This document shows, piece by piece, positions 12,304-25,022 of a DNA stretch of 64,000 nucleotides; within the stretch, counting starts at the first letter, position 1, and each line of letters begins with the position of its first letter. The notes beneath the pieces are model-generated. The model searched no databases and was not told the DNA's origin. It worked only from the letters and a program-made list of their open reading frames with translations. A program made the translations under genes and the position numbers. Source of the stretch: Chamaecyparis obtusa (taxonomy: Eukaryota > Streptophyta > Pinopsida > Cupressales > Cupressaceae); assembly GCA_027943335.1 (NCBI GenBank), contig BSBK01001879.1, positions 1,446,501 through 1,510,500 of the forward strand, in the 5' to 3' direction.

Positions 12304-13770
12304 ATCAAAATCTTCACTACTAAATAGATCATCAAAAGAAGTAAATATTTAGACAAGGATATCTAATATTTTGAAATGAAACAACCTAATGTTATGAAAT
12401 AAAGCATAAAAGGAACTAATCTAAAGACACAACAATGAATGAAAATATAATATTTTTAGATTTTTATTTATTTTTTAACATGTAAATGCAAGAGTGGATC
12501 TATAAACAATATGCAATTGTTATGTCTTTTTTATTGATGAATGAAAATACTAAAAATAAAAACTAAATTCATAAAATATAATAATTTTGGATTGTTTAAT
12601 TGTTTTGAAACATACAAGAATGAAAAGGAAATGAAAGAATCAAATAGATATAAACTTGATAAAACTAAACGCAATAATTTAATGTATACAAATCAAATCT
12701 AGAAACCAAATTAAAAGTATGTAAGAAGAGTCAAGTTCACAAAAATGTACAATATGAAAATGGGATCATATAGAAGGTTTGATTTCTCCAATCCATAAGG
12801 CACACTAGAATACAAAACCACCATAAGGAAAATATGATTGACACCAGTTAGTAAGAAGGATGCCAATGCAATATCAATACCTTTGAGGTTTCTATTCCTT
12901 TATTTCTTAGAATTGAGGAGATAGATATGACAAATAATCCAACTAGGAAGAGACTTAAATGAACTAAAAAGTAGATATAGAGATGAATTAGAGAGGTTTT
13001 GAGCTCATTGGAAATGGAAGAGGAATTATGTTGTAATAGATCTTATTTTTTAATAGTTGGGATCTTGTAGGTACCTATACATGGAGATTTAAGACCTGAA
13101 GATTGTAACCTAACTCCCAACCAAATTTGAGCTAGATATGGAGGGTATAAGGTGAGAAAGGACCCTATACCTAGGTACAAGGTGGGAAAGTTCCCTATAC
13201 CTAGGTATATAATGACAATGGTGTTTTGTACTTGATATTTTTGACCAAATTTTCTAGGGATCTTCTGATAATTTTTTATCTTTCCATATTTTGTCTGACA
13301 ACTCTATAACTTGTTCTTGCACATAGAAAAATGGGGAAGAAGGTTGGATAAAGGGGTTTGTCTTAGTCAAACCTATTTTTAGGAATCAACCTTAAAAATG
13401 TAATGAAATTGCATAAGAAAAGATGGAATAGAAGCTAGATCTAAATTGTAAATTACCTTATACCTTGGTGCAATGCTTCTTTGGATATGACCACAAATAT
13501 TAATGCAATAGCTCAAATTCCAAAAAAACCCAAAAATGAAATTGAGAAAGATAAACCTTGGATGATGGATGTTATAGTTTTCTATAATGCACAATGAAGA
13601 AGGAGAAATAATGCTTTGAAAACTAGTAGACTCAGATGCTCAATTGTAGAAGATATCTTGAATTATGATTGCTTCATGAATGCTTGAAAATTTAATGGTA
13701 AATTCTTTCACTTGATAATAGATACCAAAATAGGGAGAGATGGGGGGTTTATATACTCAATCCATCTTTT

Positions 13771-14158
13771 TGAGGGTTAAAACTCAAGTAGGCTGACCAC
13801 GGGACCAAATTTCCTAAAAATACCCCGATATAGGACCCTGGGCTGAATTTGGGCATAAATCATCAAGGAAAAAATCCATTGGCACCCTGTCCTAGGTATA
13901 GGATGCCATTTGCATCCTATACCCACCAATTAGGTCTCAACTTTGGATTGTGGTTCCTAGAAAGTTAGCAGGTGCAGGATTTTTAGGTAAAACTCATTCC
14001 AAGGTTGGGATAGGTGACGAAGGCCACAAATAAGGATATAGGGCCTAGGTGATGAAATGAATTATTTATTGGAGGAAAAAAGAGGATCACACTTAGAAAT
14101 AAGGGATAACCTCAAATTTTGAATAAATTGAATCTATATAGGACTTATAATGTTAATT
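13771..14158 (-). repeat. Right (5') LTR of the old element, first part
   Basis: Begins TGAGGGTTAAAACTC and matches 8,340 onward; broken at 14,158 by the 1.3-kb insertion and resumed at 15,459. Confidence 0.6.
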
Positions 14159-15458
14159 ATTGATGCCTAAAATTTCTTTTAGGTGTAGAGCCTATGGGAA
14201 GATCCAGTAAGTGTGGGACCTTGTGCTATTTTACTAAGTGACCTCTAGGATTTTAGAAGCCAAATCTTCAAATTTATTGCAGAGGGAAAAGGGGAAGAAG
14301 CATTAACCTAAACAAAGGTGAACCACAAAAATTTTGGAACACTTTAAAACTAAATTGCATGGGTTATTCCAAGGAAAGGAATATCAAGGAAACCTTTGAA
14401 TTGGGCACAAATAGAAACTGTCATAGTTCTATGAAAACATTTAAGCATTAGACATAAAGTGAAATCGTATGAGATAATCAAATAAAAGTATAAAATTCAA
14501 AATGACATAGAAAATATTCATGGAAAATAATAGATCCCAAAGACATCAAAGGGCCAAAGTGCATGATTGATATATTCATGATTCAAAAGTTTCCATTACA
14601 ATTTTAAGTCCTGCACAAAAATATTACTTCATTTCTCTATTTTTTTCTCCAAAGGTCTCTCCTCTTAAGAAATATAATCACCCCATAATTACAACACTCT
14701 CCCATTTATAAAGCCCTTACTCCCCTTCTTAGGCCAAAACAAAGTTTGACATCTCCAATGGAAAGTAGTTTTGAAAATGTGTCAGGTGTCTCAATCCGCA
14801 TGGCTGAGAAGGTATGGGTGTCATTATTGGATCCTAGTATTGGAAACTAATATATATCATATATGAAAGAAATATATTACCATCATTATGTTCAATGACC
14901 ACCTCCTTTATAATAATCACAATGATTTCATTGAAAATATGCTCTTGAATTGAAAGTTGGAAACCATGCCTAGAAAGATCAAAAACAAGATTACAAATGC
15001 AAGACGTGTAGAAGTCTCACCTTATGATCTCTCTGAATTCTTGAGGATGATATGTGTCGAGAAGGTGCCAAAACTCCTTTGAGAAGGGAAAACTATTCTC
15101 CCAAATCTCCATGAAATGAGCACACATAATTCTGCATTGTAATATGTAAGCTTATGCAATTCTTGGGCCCACCAACAAAGAGGTGTGCAGATATATGCTT
15201 CAGATGATATGTGGAATTTGGACGTGGTCTTTAGTAAAGAGAAAAGAGGGTCTAACTCAAACATATTCCATGTTGACACATGGAGCACACTCACAATTGT
15301 GAAGACTTTGATGAGGCAGAAGATAAACCCTCTCCAAGATGCATGTCATGAGGAGACATGGCACACACATGTAGCTTCAATAGAAAAATATCTATGCGAA
15401 GGGAACAAAAGGATCCTTAGAAAAATTAATTTTGTAGAAAGGTGAATTTTGATTCACA
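14159..15458. mobile_element. 1.3-kb insertion within the old LTR, flanked by TTAATT
   Basis: The left LTR copy at 8,735-8,750 reads continuously through this point, whereas here about 1,300 bp intervene. TTAATT stands on both sides (14,153-14,158 and 15,459-15,464), a likely target duplication. The insert contains TG at 14,161 and ends in CA at 15,458, so a solo LTR is possible, but the termini do not line up exactly with the duplication. No coding sequence is supported; frames at 15,022-15,445 look accidental. Confidence 0.5.
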
Positions 15459-15577
15459 TTAATTTAAGGGTCCAATAAACATTAGGAGAGTGTTAAATCA
15501 ATATGGGAACCCATACATACTAATATGGGGATAAAATGAGAACCAAATTAAGAGTGATTACTTTTTAGGATGGTACT
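15459..15577 (-). repeat. Right LTR of the old element, second part
   Basis: Continues the match to the left LTR (TTTAAGGGTCCAATAAACATTAGG) to TTTTTAGGATGGT, then enters a TG-rich microsatellite. Confidence 0.55.
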
Positions 15578-15780
15578 ATGTGTGTGTACATATATACATG
15601 TGCGTGTGTGTGTGTGTGTTCACACATTTATACATATACATGTGTGTGTGTGTGTGTATGTATAGTTATGTTTTTGGATATGTGTGTTTTTGTACACATG
15701 TATATTTATGTTTGTGGATATGTTTGTTTTTGTACATATACATGTATATATGTATACACATATGTATGTATGTGTGTATG
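15576..15780. repeat. TG/TATG-rich microsatellite
   Basis: Interrupted runs of TG, TATG and ACAT extend up to the start of the giant LTR at 15,781. The cysteine/valine/tyrosine-rich frames in it are artefacts of the repeat. Confidence 0.85.
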
Positions 15781-17191
15781 TGTTGAGCATCATTTTTACT
15801 CAAGACAACGGCTAGGAATTTGAGATGCAAATCCCCCTCTTGAAAGAATGATGAAAATCAGTCCCAAGGCTCTTTTAGGATGGTTCTCAACTGTGTGGAT
15901 AAATTAATTGAAGATAAATATGAAATTGTTCACGAGGAGGCCTTTTTTGGTTCAGTTCTTGAAGAGGCTGCAAAATAAACTTCAACAAAAAATATTTTTT
16001 GTATTTTTGGGGTTTAGATATGAATGCAATTCATATTGTGCAAATTTAACATGAATCTATAATTATTTGTATTTCCAAAAAAACAAAAAAAATTAGGGTA
16101 ATGAAAATTTGAAATCAAATAACTTGTAAGAAAATTCTTAACAGACATAAACCACTGATATATCAAACTTGTGAATTAAACCACCTAGGAATTTTGAAGA
16201 AAACCCACACAATATGAACTAGAATTACTCACAAATCATAAGATACAAATACAATCATCAATGGAATGTAAATAACAAATGCAAAATCTCTCAAAATTCA
16301 TCAAATCACAAAGCCACCAAGAATGCACACACACACAAGACCAATTTATTCTTATGCACGAAATAAGTAATTCCCAATAGTTCATCACAACAAGATGATG
16401 CATCAATGCTAAACTCAAAGCTAATGAATACCATAGACATAATATGCAATAAAACAAATGGCTCTCTGAAGTAGATGAATTAGTAAGCACAAACTCATAA
16501 ATTTCTAAAAGATGACAAAATTATCACACCATGATTGAAGCACCAAATGCATTAAACTTTATTGTAGAAAACCATCAACCTTAATTACATTGTCTCATGT
16601 GAATATATAGTGCTTCACCTTTAAAAAAAATAAATCCATAGCTAGGATTTCAACTATGCATAAAACTAAAAATAAAATTTAGTCTAAAGCTTACTAAAGA
16701 AAAAATACTCCTAAACTATTTCTAAACAAGCTTGCATGGAATCTAATCCATTTGAATTGCATTTACAAGAGAAATAAAGGCCAAATTCACAAAGCAAACA
16801 AGAGATCAATGTTGGAGTTCCACCGTTTGTCGAACTGGATTCTTCTTCAAAACTTGGAGTTCTTCCTTGGAATATTCATCATGGATCCTCTTCATGAATT
16901 CAACTAATTGAATTCCCCAAGGCTATCAAAAACAACCACAAACATGCATGCAATTTGACCCAAAATAAATTCTTCATGCAAATTATTCCATGTTGAAATG
17001 GCCCAAGAATTTCAGACCCTGACACGAACTCCAAAAAAAGACAAGTTGAAAAAAGACCAACTGTAAAACCTTATGACTCCTAGAATTTCAAACTTTTGGA
17101 GTCCGAAAGGCCAAAAAAATGAACTTGATAAAATGGCTAAGTGTCAAAATTTTCACTATTGCAAAATTTGACTAAGTCTAAAACTAAACAC

Positions 17192-20100
17192 TTAGTCTTT
17201 TGGAAGGATCTCTGGGTGTGCCTTGCAAAATCTTTCCACTATCTCATGCACTTTTTTGAATTTCATAACTTGAATGAGACTAAGGCATTGTTGTTTCTTC
17301 TCTCTAAAGGTGACCAATTCTGTAGAAAAATATTTAATCTCTTCTTTATGACCCATTATTCTTTGCATATCCTCCTTACAATAGAAAAGTTGTTGGAGGT
17401 CTTCCTTCATATTTACACCAGCCAAGATTCCCACAAACTTTTGTACAATACTCTTTATTGGGAAAATTATGTGATTATCTTCATCTTCATATAATTCAAG
17501 GTTAATGTCTTCAAAGAATTTATGTATTTCTTTGACCCATGTCATTAATCCTTCTTGTCTCTCACTTACTTTATTTAGAAATTTCTAAAACACTTTTATT
17601 GTTCAACCTATGTATTTGATCTAGGTCTCAAAATTGTCAAGTTTTAACCCTTCATAAACCTTAACCAAAACTTGAAAGCATTTCTTCTTTATTCTTTACA
17701 GGTCCCTAAGAATCCTTTTCCACTTATCAATTTATACTTCCAACCCTTCCTCGTTGCCTATCATGTCCACCAATTTGGTGACCTCCTGAAGAATGACTCT
17801 AAATGACCTCAAAATTTCTTGGATAGTGGCCTTGAACTCTTAAAAATCATCCTTCCAATCTAAACATGCATGAATGAAAGAATGTGGTATATCTATTGGA
17901 AATTCTAGTGCAGTTATCTTCTCTAGGGAAGCTTGTAATGAGGCTCTCGGGTTATCTAAGTCATTGGTACCTGCTATCTTTACAAGGAATTTCTTCAATG
18001 CTTCATTTCTCTCTATTAATGCCTTTATTTTATATTCATCCTTATCCATGAATCCTAAGGCATGTTTTAATCCAAGTGTAGCCAAAGTTTTAATCCTTCC
18101 CCTTGTAGGTTCACCTAAATCAACTTCATCAAAAGTATAATCTTCGGGATTTATCTCTGTAATACTAGCATTAATAATTGGTACTTCCACCTGCACTTTC
18201 CATTAGCCTCTATGATCTTGAGTGACATAAGAAATTTTTCTTGTGGGGATGCTAGATTCTCCTTCATGAACATTTTGACCTGAGAAGACCACACATATCT
18301 TCTTCCTTAGTGTATACCCTTCTCCTTGCTTGTATCTCCTTGGTGAACCATGTGCACTTTCTGAATGAGGTGACTAGTAATTTTTTCTGAAGGTAGAGGT
18401 GTAGGATGTGAAGTTGGAGGAGGTGTTGTTGTAGGAAGTTGAGATGCATGTTGTTCTTATTTTATGTCGACTTCAATCTCCTTGTCAATTGGTGCTTCTT
18501 GTGGTAACTAGCCTTATTCTAGTTTGGACATTTGTATATTAGGGAGATCTTGAGTAGCTTCTTCTTCTACCTCCTTCTCTACTTCTACTAACTCTCATGT
18601 GGGTGGAGGCATTTTTGTATCTAGCTCTTTTTCATTAGTTGGTTCTTCCAATGTTTGTTCAAGACTAGGGACGGTGAATTGGGATGAAAGAAGAGTAAAA
18701 TTAAATGGTGCATGTTCTTCAATATTTTTCTTTGCATTTTGTACAGGTTGTTCTTCAATTTGATCCTTGAATCTAGGGATGTCTTCAAAATAAGAAACAT
18801 AAAATTCATTAGGACCAAGAGAATCCTGGGGATCTATTTTCTCATCTTGTGAACCCATACCTACAACAGTAGGAACATTCTCTTCTTGAACTCTTATTTT
18901 AGCATCTATTGTTTCTAACCATGTTCTCATTTCCAAGGGTTCATGATATTCTTCCTCTTCCTCCTCCTCCTCTTGTATGATTTCTAATTGATTGGATGTA
19001 GATAATCTCTTTCACTTGTATACCTTCCCCTTTTCTATTTGTGTAGTTCTAGGTCATATAAATTTTATTTTTGGGGACCTTCCTAAGGTAGATTCTTTTC
19101 CTCAGTCAACAAATGAATGAGAATTAGGTGGAGTAATAATTATCGTCATACTTTTTCTAGCCAATTTTCCCTTTGGGTTTGAGCCCTATACTGCTAGTTG
19201 ATCATGTCTATAAATGGTTTCCAACTTTTGAAGAGTTTCACCTTTAAACTTGGGCACCATCACTTTCTCTCCCTTTCCATTTTCTACTTTAGATGGTGGA
19301 TCAAGTTGTGGGTTCATAGATATGGGATCCATTTTGAACGACCTTCAAATATAGTCCTTGGTAGTCATTATTACATGTCTGGCCTTGAAATTGATATCAC
19401 CAATTTCTTCATTATCTACCTCTGCATTCAAAATGAACCTCACATATATCTTATCTTCATTGTACAGTGGATCCAAAACATTTTTAGTATCCATATCCCA
19501 GATTTTGGGTGGAATGTGGAGGAGTAGGGCATCTTCTACAAGCTCAAGAGACATATTGCAATAGTCCCAAATCCTAATCTCATAGTCATCTATATAGTTT
19601 ATCCAATGATCTTCAATGTGAGGCTCATGAATATAATGCCTTCCCATGATGTGGTTGTAAGTTCTTGAGGGATAAAAACTAGTTCTTATCAGATTAAATG
19701 GTTTCCAAGTACATTTTTCCCATTCAAAGGCCAAATACTTGAACACTTTCATGTCATGCAGAAAGTGAGGACAGTGGAAATGAGGAAGTCCCAGCAATGT
19801 TTCTTATTATGATTAATATTCTCATAAGCGTGATAAAGTTCCCTAGATATAGCCAAAAGCATTATTTTGTCTAAGGGGTACCAAAGAAACTTATTTGGTG
19901 TAAGAGTACACCATGTCACTCTGATATATGTGAAATTTTTATAATGAATATAATAGGAACCTATTGCCTAAACTTTAGAAGCAACCTCCTTTGAGAGTCT
20001 CTTTGCATAATCACCCTTAATTGAATGGATGATTGCAAAGACAAAAGCATCATTAAAAATCCCATATTATTTAATATTTTCATCTAATTTATATTTCCTA

Positions 20101-20875
20101 ACCAACTATAGATATACAATGAATGAAAATGCATCGAGTTGACCCAAAGCTCCTCTTTTCACTAACCTAGGGTATTTTGCCTTAGCAACAAGTAGATAGA
20201 TAATATAGGAAGTCATGTAGAACTGAGGATAGTTCTTTACTAAAATAAATTGCTCATCTAAGTTATCATTGAGAATGGTGTCTCAATAAAATCTATCCCT
20301 TCTCCCCTTGATCCTTTCAATCAAAAAAATCATCTAGGATTATAGTTGGATAGATTGAGGAAGCCCATATAATTTTCTCAGCATGGTAACTATAGCCTAT
20401 ATATAATCCTTCAAACACCCCCTTCTCATTTCTATTATATCCATCTTTTTCTTGTGTAGGGGTTGCATCAGATACTCCTTGTTTACAATTTCATAAGCGA
20501 GCTGAGTGTTATTGTTTAACCATTGCAAACCCTTTTCAATGGAGAATGCATATAATTTTTCTATTCCCTTAGGCAAGTGAAATACATCATCAATGTTGTC
20601 TAGCCTGATGTTGAGGACAATGTCTCCTATTTTATTCTTCACTACCCTCTCATTAGGAACATAGTGTTATGCAAGGGTCAAGCTACTGGATGTGTTGTGG
20701 TATTTACCAAACTTGAAAACACAAGAGAAGTATAGTCAGTCGATATTCCATTAGGGTTGGAACACTTGGTGATAAAATCATTCCAGTCCACATTCCCTAT
20801 GTATGTATCTATAATATCATTATGAAGGTTCCCAACCTTATAAGGAGCATGGTATACTTTGAACAAGAACTTCAT
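17192..20875 (-). pseudogene. LTR-encoded gene of unrecognised family (left copy)
   Basis: Inside the 3' LTR a minus-strand coding region of about 1,230 codons starts at an ATG ending at 20,875 (M-K-F-L-F-K-V-Y-H), conserved as an ATG at 39,525 in the other LTR. It ends at 17,192. Readable blocks include 20,642-20,397, 19,797-19,345 (rich in His/Trp/Asp, with H-I-E-D-H-W near 19,615), an acidic linker at 18,936-18,595, 18,196-17,840, and a charged, probably coiled-coil C-terminal block at 17,545-17,192. The blocks lie in different frames and are broken by stops, so this copy is dead. No known enzyme motif, transmembrane segment or nucleic-acid-binding finger is visible. The element's transcript would contain it at both ends. 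The left-edge gene at 1-2,460 seems distantly related. Function unknown. Confidence 0.6.
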
Positions 20876-21939
20876 GGGTAGTAAAACTATATTTTCTAAA
20901 ATTTTGCAAGAAAATATGCAACTATCAGCAAATATATATTGAAAACAACTAAAAACTAAGAAAAAAAGTCTTAGTGAATCCAAAGAATCAAACTTGGAAG
21001 ATTGAAACCACCTAGAACAAGTTTAAATATGTTTTTTAGTGTCTTGGAGGTGTAGACATTGAAGACATCATCAACTCCTGAAAGGCCAAAAAATTGAATG
21101 CTCGGTGAATGCGGGTTTTTAGAGTTACGCAGCTCGAAAAAAGGTTTGGAAATATCAGTGTGTGAAAGTGAAAAAGGGTGAAAAGGTTAATGGAAAGTAG
21201 AAAATGGAGTTTCATTATTTAGAGCATGAAAAGCTTAATGAAGGCTAAAAGGCTGACAATGTGAGAAGTGTTTGATGGTCTTGTCTTTGGTGTTGCAAGG
21301 TATGAAGGGTCCTTTAGAGGCCAAAATGTCAAATATCTAAAAGTAACTTGGCAGTTTGAACATTTCATCAATATTTCAGTGGTGCTTAATATTGTCAAAG
21401 GCCAAAAGGCTGGATGGGTGAAGAGCACTTTGCAAAGTTCCAAGTGATGATGCTTTTAGGGTTTAAGTGGCTAAAATTTTGTGTCTGCGGTGACTTATTC
21501 AAAAATTCTAAGGAAAACCATAAACTAACCCTAAAAGTACTCAAAAATGAGAAAAAACCTATTAAACAATGAAGCCTAAACACCAAGACACTAAAACTGA
21601 ACCCTAGCAAAACCTAGAAACCTCAAAATTAGCCAATTTTTTTAAAAAAAAACCTAAAAGCAAAACCCTACCTACAAATAAGGGCACTGAAAAGAAATCT
21701 GTGATAATATCAATGTAGAATTAGGACCAAAAAGAAGGATTCAAAGAAACAAATGATCAATCATAGGCTCAAAGAACTCATTGGATGAAGGCATGAAAAT
21801 AAACTTAGAGCTTGAAAATTTAGTTGCAAAATGAGGTAAAACAATAAACCCTTAGCACTTTTATAACCATTGGGCCAGGTGATATCATCGCTAGGTTTTG
21901 CACTTTTGGACTCTAAAATTGCTAAGCCTAGTGAGCCAT

Positions 21940-22140
21940 ACATCATTGGCCTTTTGAAGGCCAAAATTCCAAAAGGAATTTTTCCTTAGCTGTGTGGGTT
22001 CGTACTTTCAGATATTTGGACCTTCAAAGCTCAAGGGAACACCAAAATGTCTAAAGTCTAAAAAAGACTTTTCCCTTGGCTGCGTGGACTCTAACCTTTG
22101 GAGCTCCAAGGAACACCTAAAGGATGAGAGTCTGAAAAAT
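21940..22140. repeat. Tandem repeat (~90 bp unit) in U3 of left giant LTR
   Basis: Two diverged units are marked by TTTCC(C)TTAGCTG(T/C)GTGG at about 21,981 and 22,070, each followed by a Cys-codon-free AT/GC mix ending in GCTC(C)AAGGAACAC. The same block occurs twice at 40,581-40,770 in the other LTR. Confidence 0.5.
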
Positions 22141-22296
22141 ACTTAAAACACACATTTTACAATGGTTTTCCCTAAAAAATGTAAAACTAGGGGACCAAAC
22201 AAGGAAACCTAAAGACTAAGAAAGACAAAACAAGAAAAAAGAAGGGGGTCCCCCATAGCCAAGTGGCCAAAGTGGGGTGCATATTGTGGAACCACA

Positions 22297-23188
22297 AAAA
22301 ATAGCCCCAATAAAAGGAAGAAATGACCAAGGCATTTCTTTATTATCAAATATCATCAAGACTCTATCTTACAATAAATTGAAGACAAGTGTCATTCGTA
22401 GAGATAATATCACACCAACTCTCAAAATTGAAGTACTCTATTATCACTTCCATTTTGTGCATTTGTGTATTCCTTCCTTTGACACCTTAGTGAAGATTAC
22501 TTTGATAAATTCCAACTGGAACTAACCTTCACCTATAGATAAAGGATTTGTCAATCTCAATATAACATTTCTCTATTTCCATTCAAGCGTCCATAGCCCC
22601 AGTAGAGGTTTCTAGAGTCACCCTCGTCTATCTTCTGATGAGTTTTGAAGTTTTCAAATTTGGAGGGCTCTTTTAGACAACATTATTTACATGGAAGGTG
22701 ACTTGCTTGATCCATTGTGCTTTGAATATGTCACTTCTTCAATTATCTTCATTTCAGCATTTTTTATATGTTAAGGAAATGTTAATGTTGTGCTACCTTA
22801 GTACTTGCATTTATGATTGATTTTTTTTTTGGAAACCTAGGCAACGATTAGGCTGTGCCACCCAAGCATTTAAACTTTGATTTTCTGATTTTTGGTTGAC
22901 CTTTTCCTTATGTGTTCCTCCTTTTTATTTTTTTTCTCTTCAAGTCAAGATATAGATGGAGAAGGGTTCTGAGATCTAAGGTCACTCATAACTATGGGCT
23001 CCAATCAACTCTAGATGATACTTATCCAAGAAACCAATAATTACGGTATCATGCTTAAAGTGTACAATGTGTTGAGGATGATCGGTGTTGAACATTAGCT
23101 TGATTACCAATAAGAAGTTATCACAATTCCTAATTCTTGTATACAGTTTCTTGCAAGATGAATTCCTTTCAAAATTTTGACTAAGAAA
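22297..23188. other. 3' non-coding internal region of giant element, first part
   Basis: No gene is recognised. The last ~200 bp (about 22,984-23,175) are repeated at about 24,703-24,895 on the other side of the inserted LTR, together with the short block ATTTAAACTTTGATTTT (22,870 and 24,676). Confidence 0.5.
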
Positions 23189-24659
23189 TGTTAGATAACT
23201 GAGAGGGGGGGTGAATCAATTAAGTCCAGCTATCCTACAATCTCAAATACTCTTGGATGTATAAAAAAAACTTCAATAATTAAACTAAAATAGCTCGATA
23301 AAATTTGTATGTGCCTTTTTGTTCATTAACCGATTACTAGTAAAATTAACTAGTATATATATTGATCAAACCAGTAATTGTAATGTGTAAAGTAAAATAA
23401 CAAATCATCACATGCATACACATTTAATAATTTATTTTTAACATGGAAACCCTGTTAGGGGAAAAACTACCTAGGACCAGTACCCAAAATGATTTCACTC
23501 TTATGAAGTGATCTCGGTTAATAGCCAACCATGTTAAAGGTTAAAAAACACACTATAAGGTTTGACCTTGTTAGAGGATTTATCACTAATAGTTCTCTGT
23601 GACCATATAGTCACTTGGGGTCAACAAGAAAATAATCAACATTCATTGAATGTCATAATGAAATAAATAAAGATTGTTAAGTCCCACTCGGTTAAGAGAT
23701 TTATCTATAGCAATTGTTAGAATGCAACAGTAAATGATCTAATTCAAATTAAAACTTCCTTTGTAGATTTTCAGATCTATGCTAAGCTCATAATACCTTT
23801 GGCCATCATAATCTCTTCAATTTCTTTCTTATCCTCCAACTATGTTCTTCTCAATTAACTCCTTTTTGTGATGCTCATTGTAGTTCATAGAATTGCTTGG
23901 TTCTCACTTCAACCTATTTGACCAGCTTCGCATGAATGCAATCTTCTTCTCACTCACATTTCATTTTGAATCTCTTGTCTCCTTAAATAGACATGATAAA
24001 CCATTTTCTTCTTAACCATAGATTTTTCCTCTTAATCTCCATCATTTATTTTGTTGCTTCAACCTTCCTCAGAACTTATGCCTTGAACACATTTCAATCT
24101 TCATCATCTAATCTTCCATAAATGTTTGCAGGTATAGATCTTCATAAAAAAAATTATCTTTAACCTCAGAATCATCCACATTCCTCCAGTTCATCATCTT
24201 TAGTCAAAAATCAAAAATTCAATTTTACTTCTTTCACTCGGTCAATATCATGATTTGTCGGTGACTTCTTACTTGGTTAATACTATACTCAGTATACACT
24301 AAACTTGCTCGGTGTACAATATTTCAACTCGGTGTATACTAAGTTCTTCATTTACCAACCACATAAACTTGTACATTCTTGATCTTTAATTCTTAATAAA
24401 ATTGTGTAATACAATCAAATAACTAACATAATGTCTAGATCCATCAATAAGATACCCAATGAATACCATACTCATATCTTACTCATACATCTCATCTTCA
24501 TGTTAATATCTCATTCCTTCACCATTATTTCCTTCTTCAGATGTTTGCAACTATCATGATAAGTATAGTCAAAACTAGTTGACATCAATGACAATATAAT
24601 AACTGATTTAATGTCACACATATACCTTTGTAGCTCGGCAATCATCTTCACATTCAACA
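23189..24659 (-). repeat. Inserted copia LTR (solo), minus orientation
   Basis: In plus reading it starts TGTTAGATAACTGAGAGG and ends ATTCAACA; reversed it begins TGTTGAATG and ends with the TGATTCACCCCCCC signature plus ...CTAACA. Length is 1,471 bp, close to the 1,479-bp LTR at 6,860-8,338, and the start shares TTATATTGTCATTGATGTCA with it. No gag-pol is attached, so it is a solo LTR. The 5-bp flanks do not match (AGAAA versus TTATG), unlike the other insertions here. Confidence 0.65.
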
Positions 24660-25022
24660 TTATGTTTTCTAAGAATTTAAACTTTGATTTTTTTTATTTT
24701 TTGTTCATAACTATGGGCTCCAATCAACTCTAGATGATACTTACCCAAGAAACCAACAATTATGGTATCATGCTTAAAGTGTGTAATGTGTTGAGGATGA
24801 TCATCTTTGAACATTAGATTAATTTCCAATAAAAATTTATCACCTTTCCTAATTCCTGTATACAGTTTCTTGCAAGATGAATTCATATGAAAAATTTCAC
24901 TAAAAAATACCTTTTCCTCTTATCAAGAACTATTTTTTGTAGAAAACCTTTTGAAAACAGCCCCGAAAAAATAAGCTGATACAAGACCAAAAAAAAAGGA
25001 AAAGGAAAACAAAAGATCTAAA
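24660..25022. other. 3' internal region of giant element, second part
   Basis: Contains the second copy of the ~200-bp sequence that also precedes the solo LTR. A minus-strand frame of 69 codons (24,886-24,677) reads through it and through the first copy with changes; it has no recognised domain and may be the last part of the integrase reading frame or a downstream remnant. Confidence 0.4.

Larger units (their letters stand above)
8340..15577 (-). mobile_element. Old LTR element with ~0.5-kb LTRs, pol not recognisable
   Basis: A direct repeat of about 500 bp brackets this stretch. The left copy is 8,340-8,844 and the right copy is 13,771-14,158 plus 15,459 to about 15,577, split by an insertion. 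Read on the minus strand the LTR starts TGCACCATCC and ends ...TTAACCCCCA. The minus-strand run AAATTGGGGGCTA at 8,845-8,857 is a plausible polypurine tract, which gives the element minus orientation and agrees with the gag zinc finger at 11,077-11,289. The internal part (8,845-13,770) has no recognisable protease, RT or integrase, so this is a deletion derivative or very decayed. No target duplication was found. Confidence 0.55.
15781..22296 (-). repeat. 3' giant LTR (6.5 kb)
   Basis: Collinear with 34,366-40,922 over its whole length, with some large indels: it has about 290 bp (17,222-17,513) missing from the right copy and lacks about 400 bp present there (about 36,640-37,040). It carries the minus-strand gene at 17,192-20,875 and, in the U3 part, tandem repeats near 21,940-22,140. 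In element sense it starts TGTGGTTCCAC and ends GCTCAACA. Confidence 0.8.

Noticed and set aside
15578..15823. Cys/Val/Tyr-rich reading frames in a TG microsatellite
   Set aside because: Composition follows from TG/TATG repeats; frames exist on several phases and have no other support.
17141..17494. Plus-strand frame of 117 codons
   Set aside because: Antisense to the better supported minus-strand block 17,545-17,192 of the LTR gene.
22297..22330. Polypurine tract of the giant element
   Set aside because: The minus-strand sequence before the LTR is pyrimidine-interrupted (ATTGGGGCTATTTTT); too weak to call.
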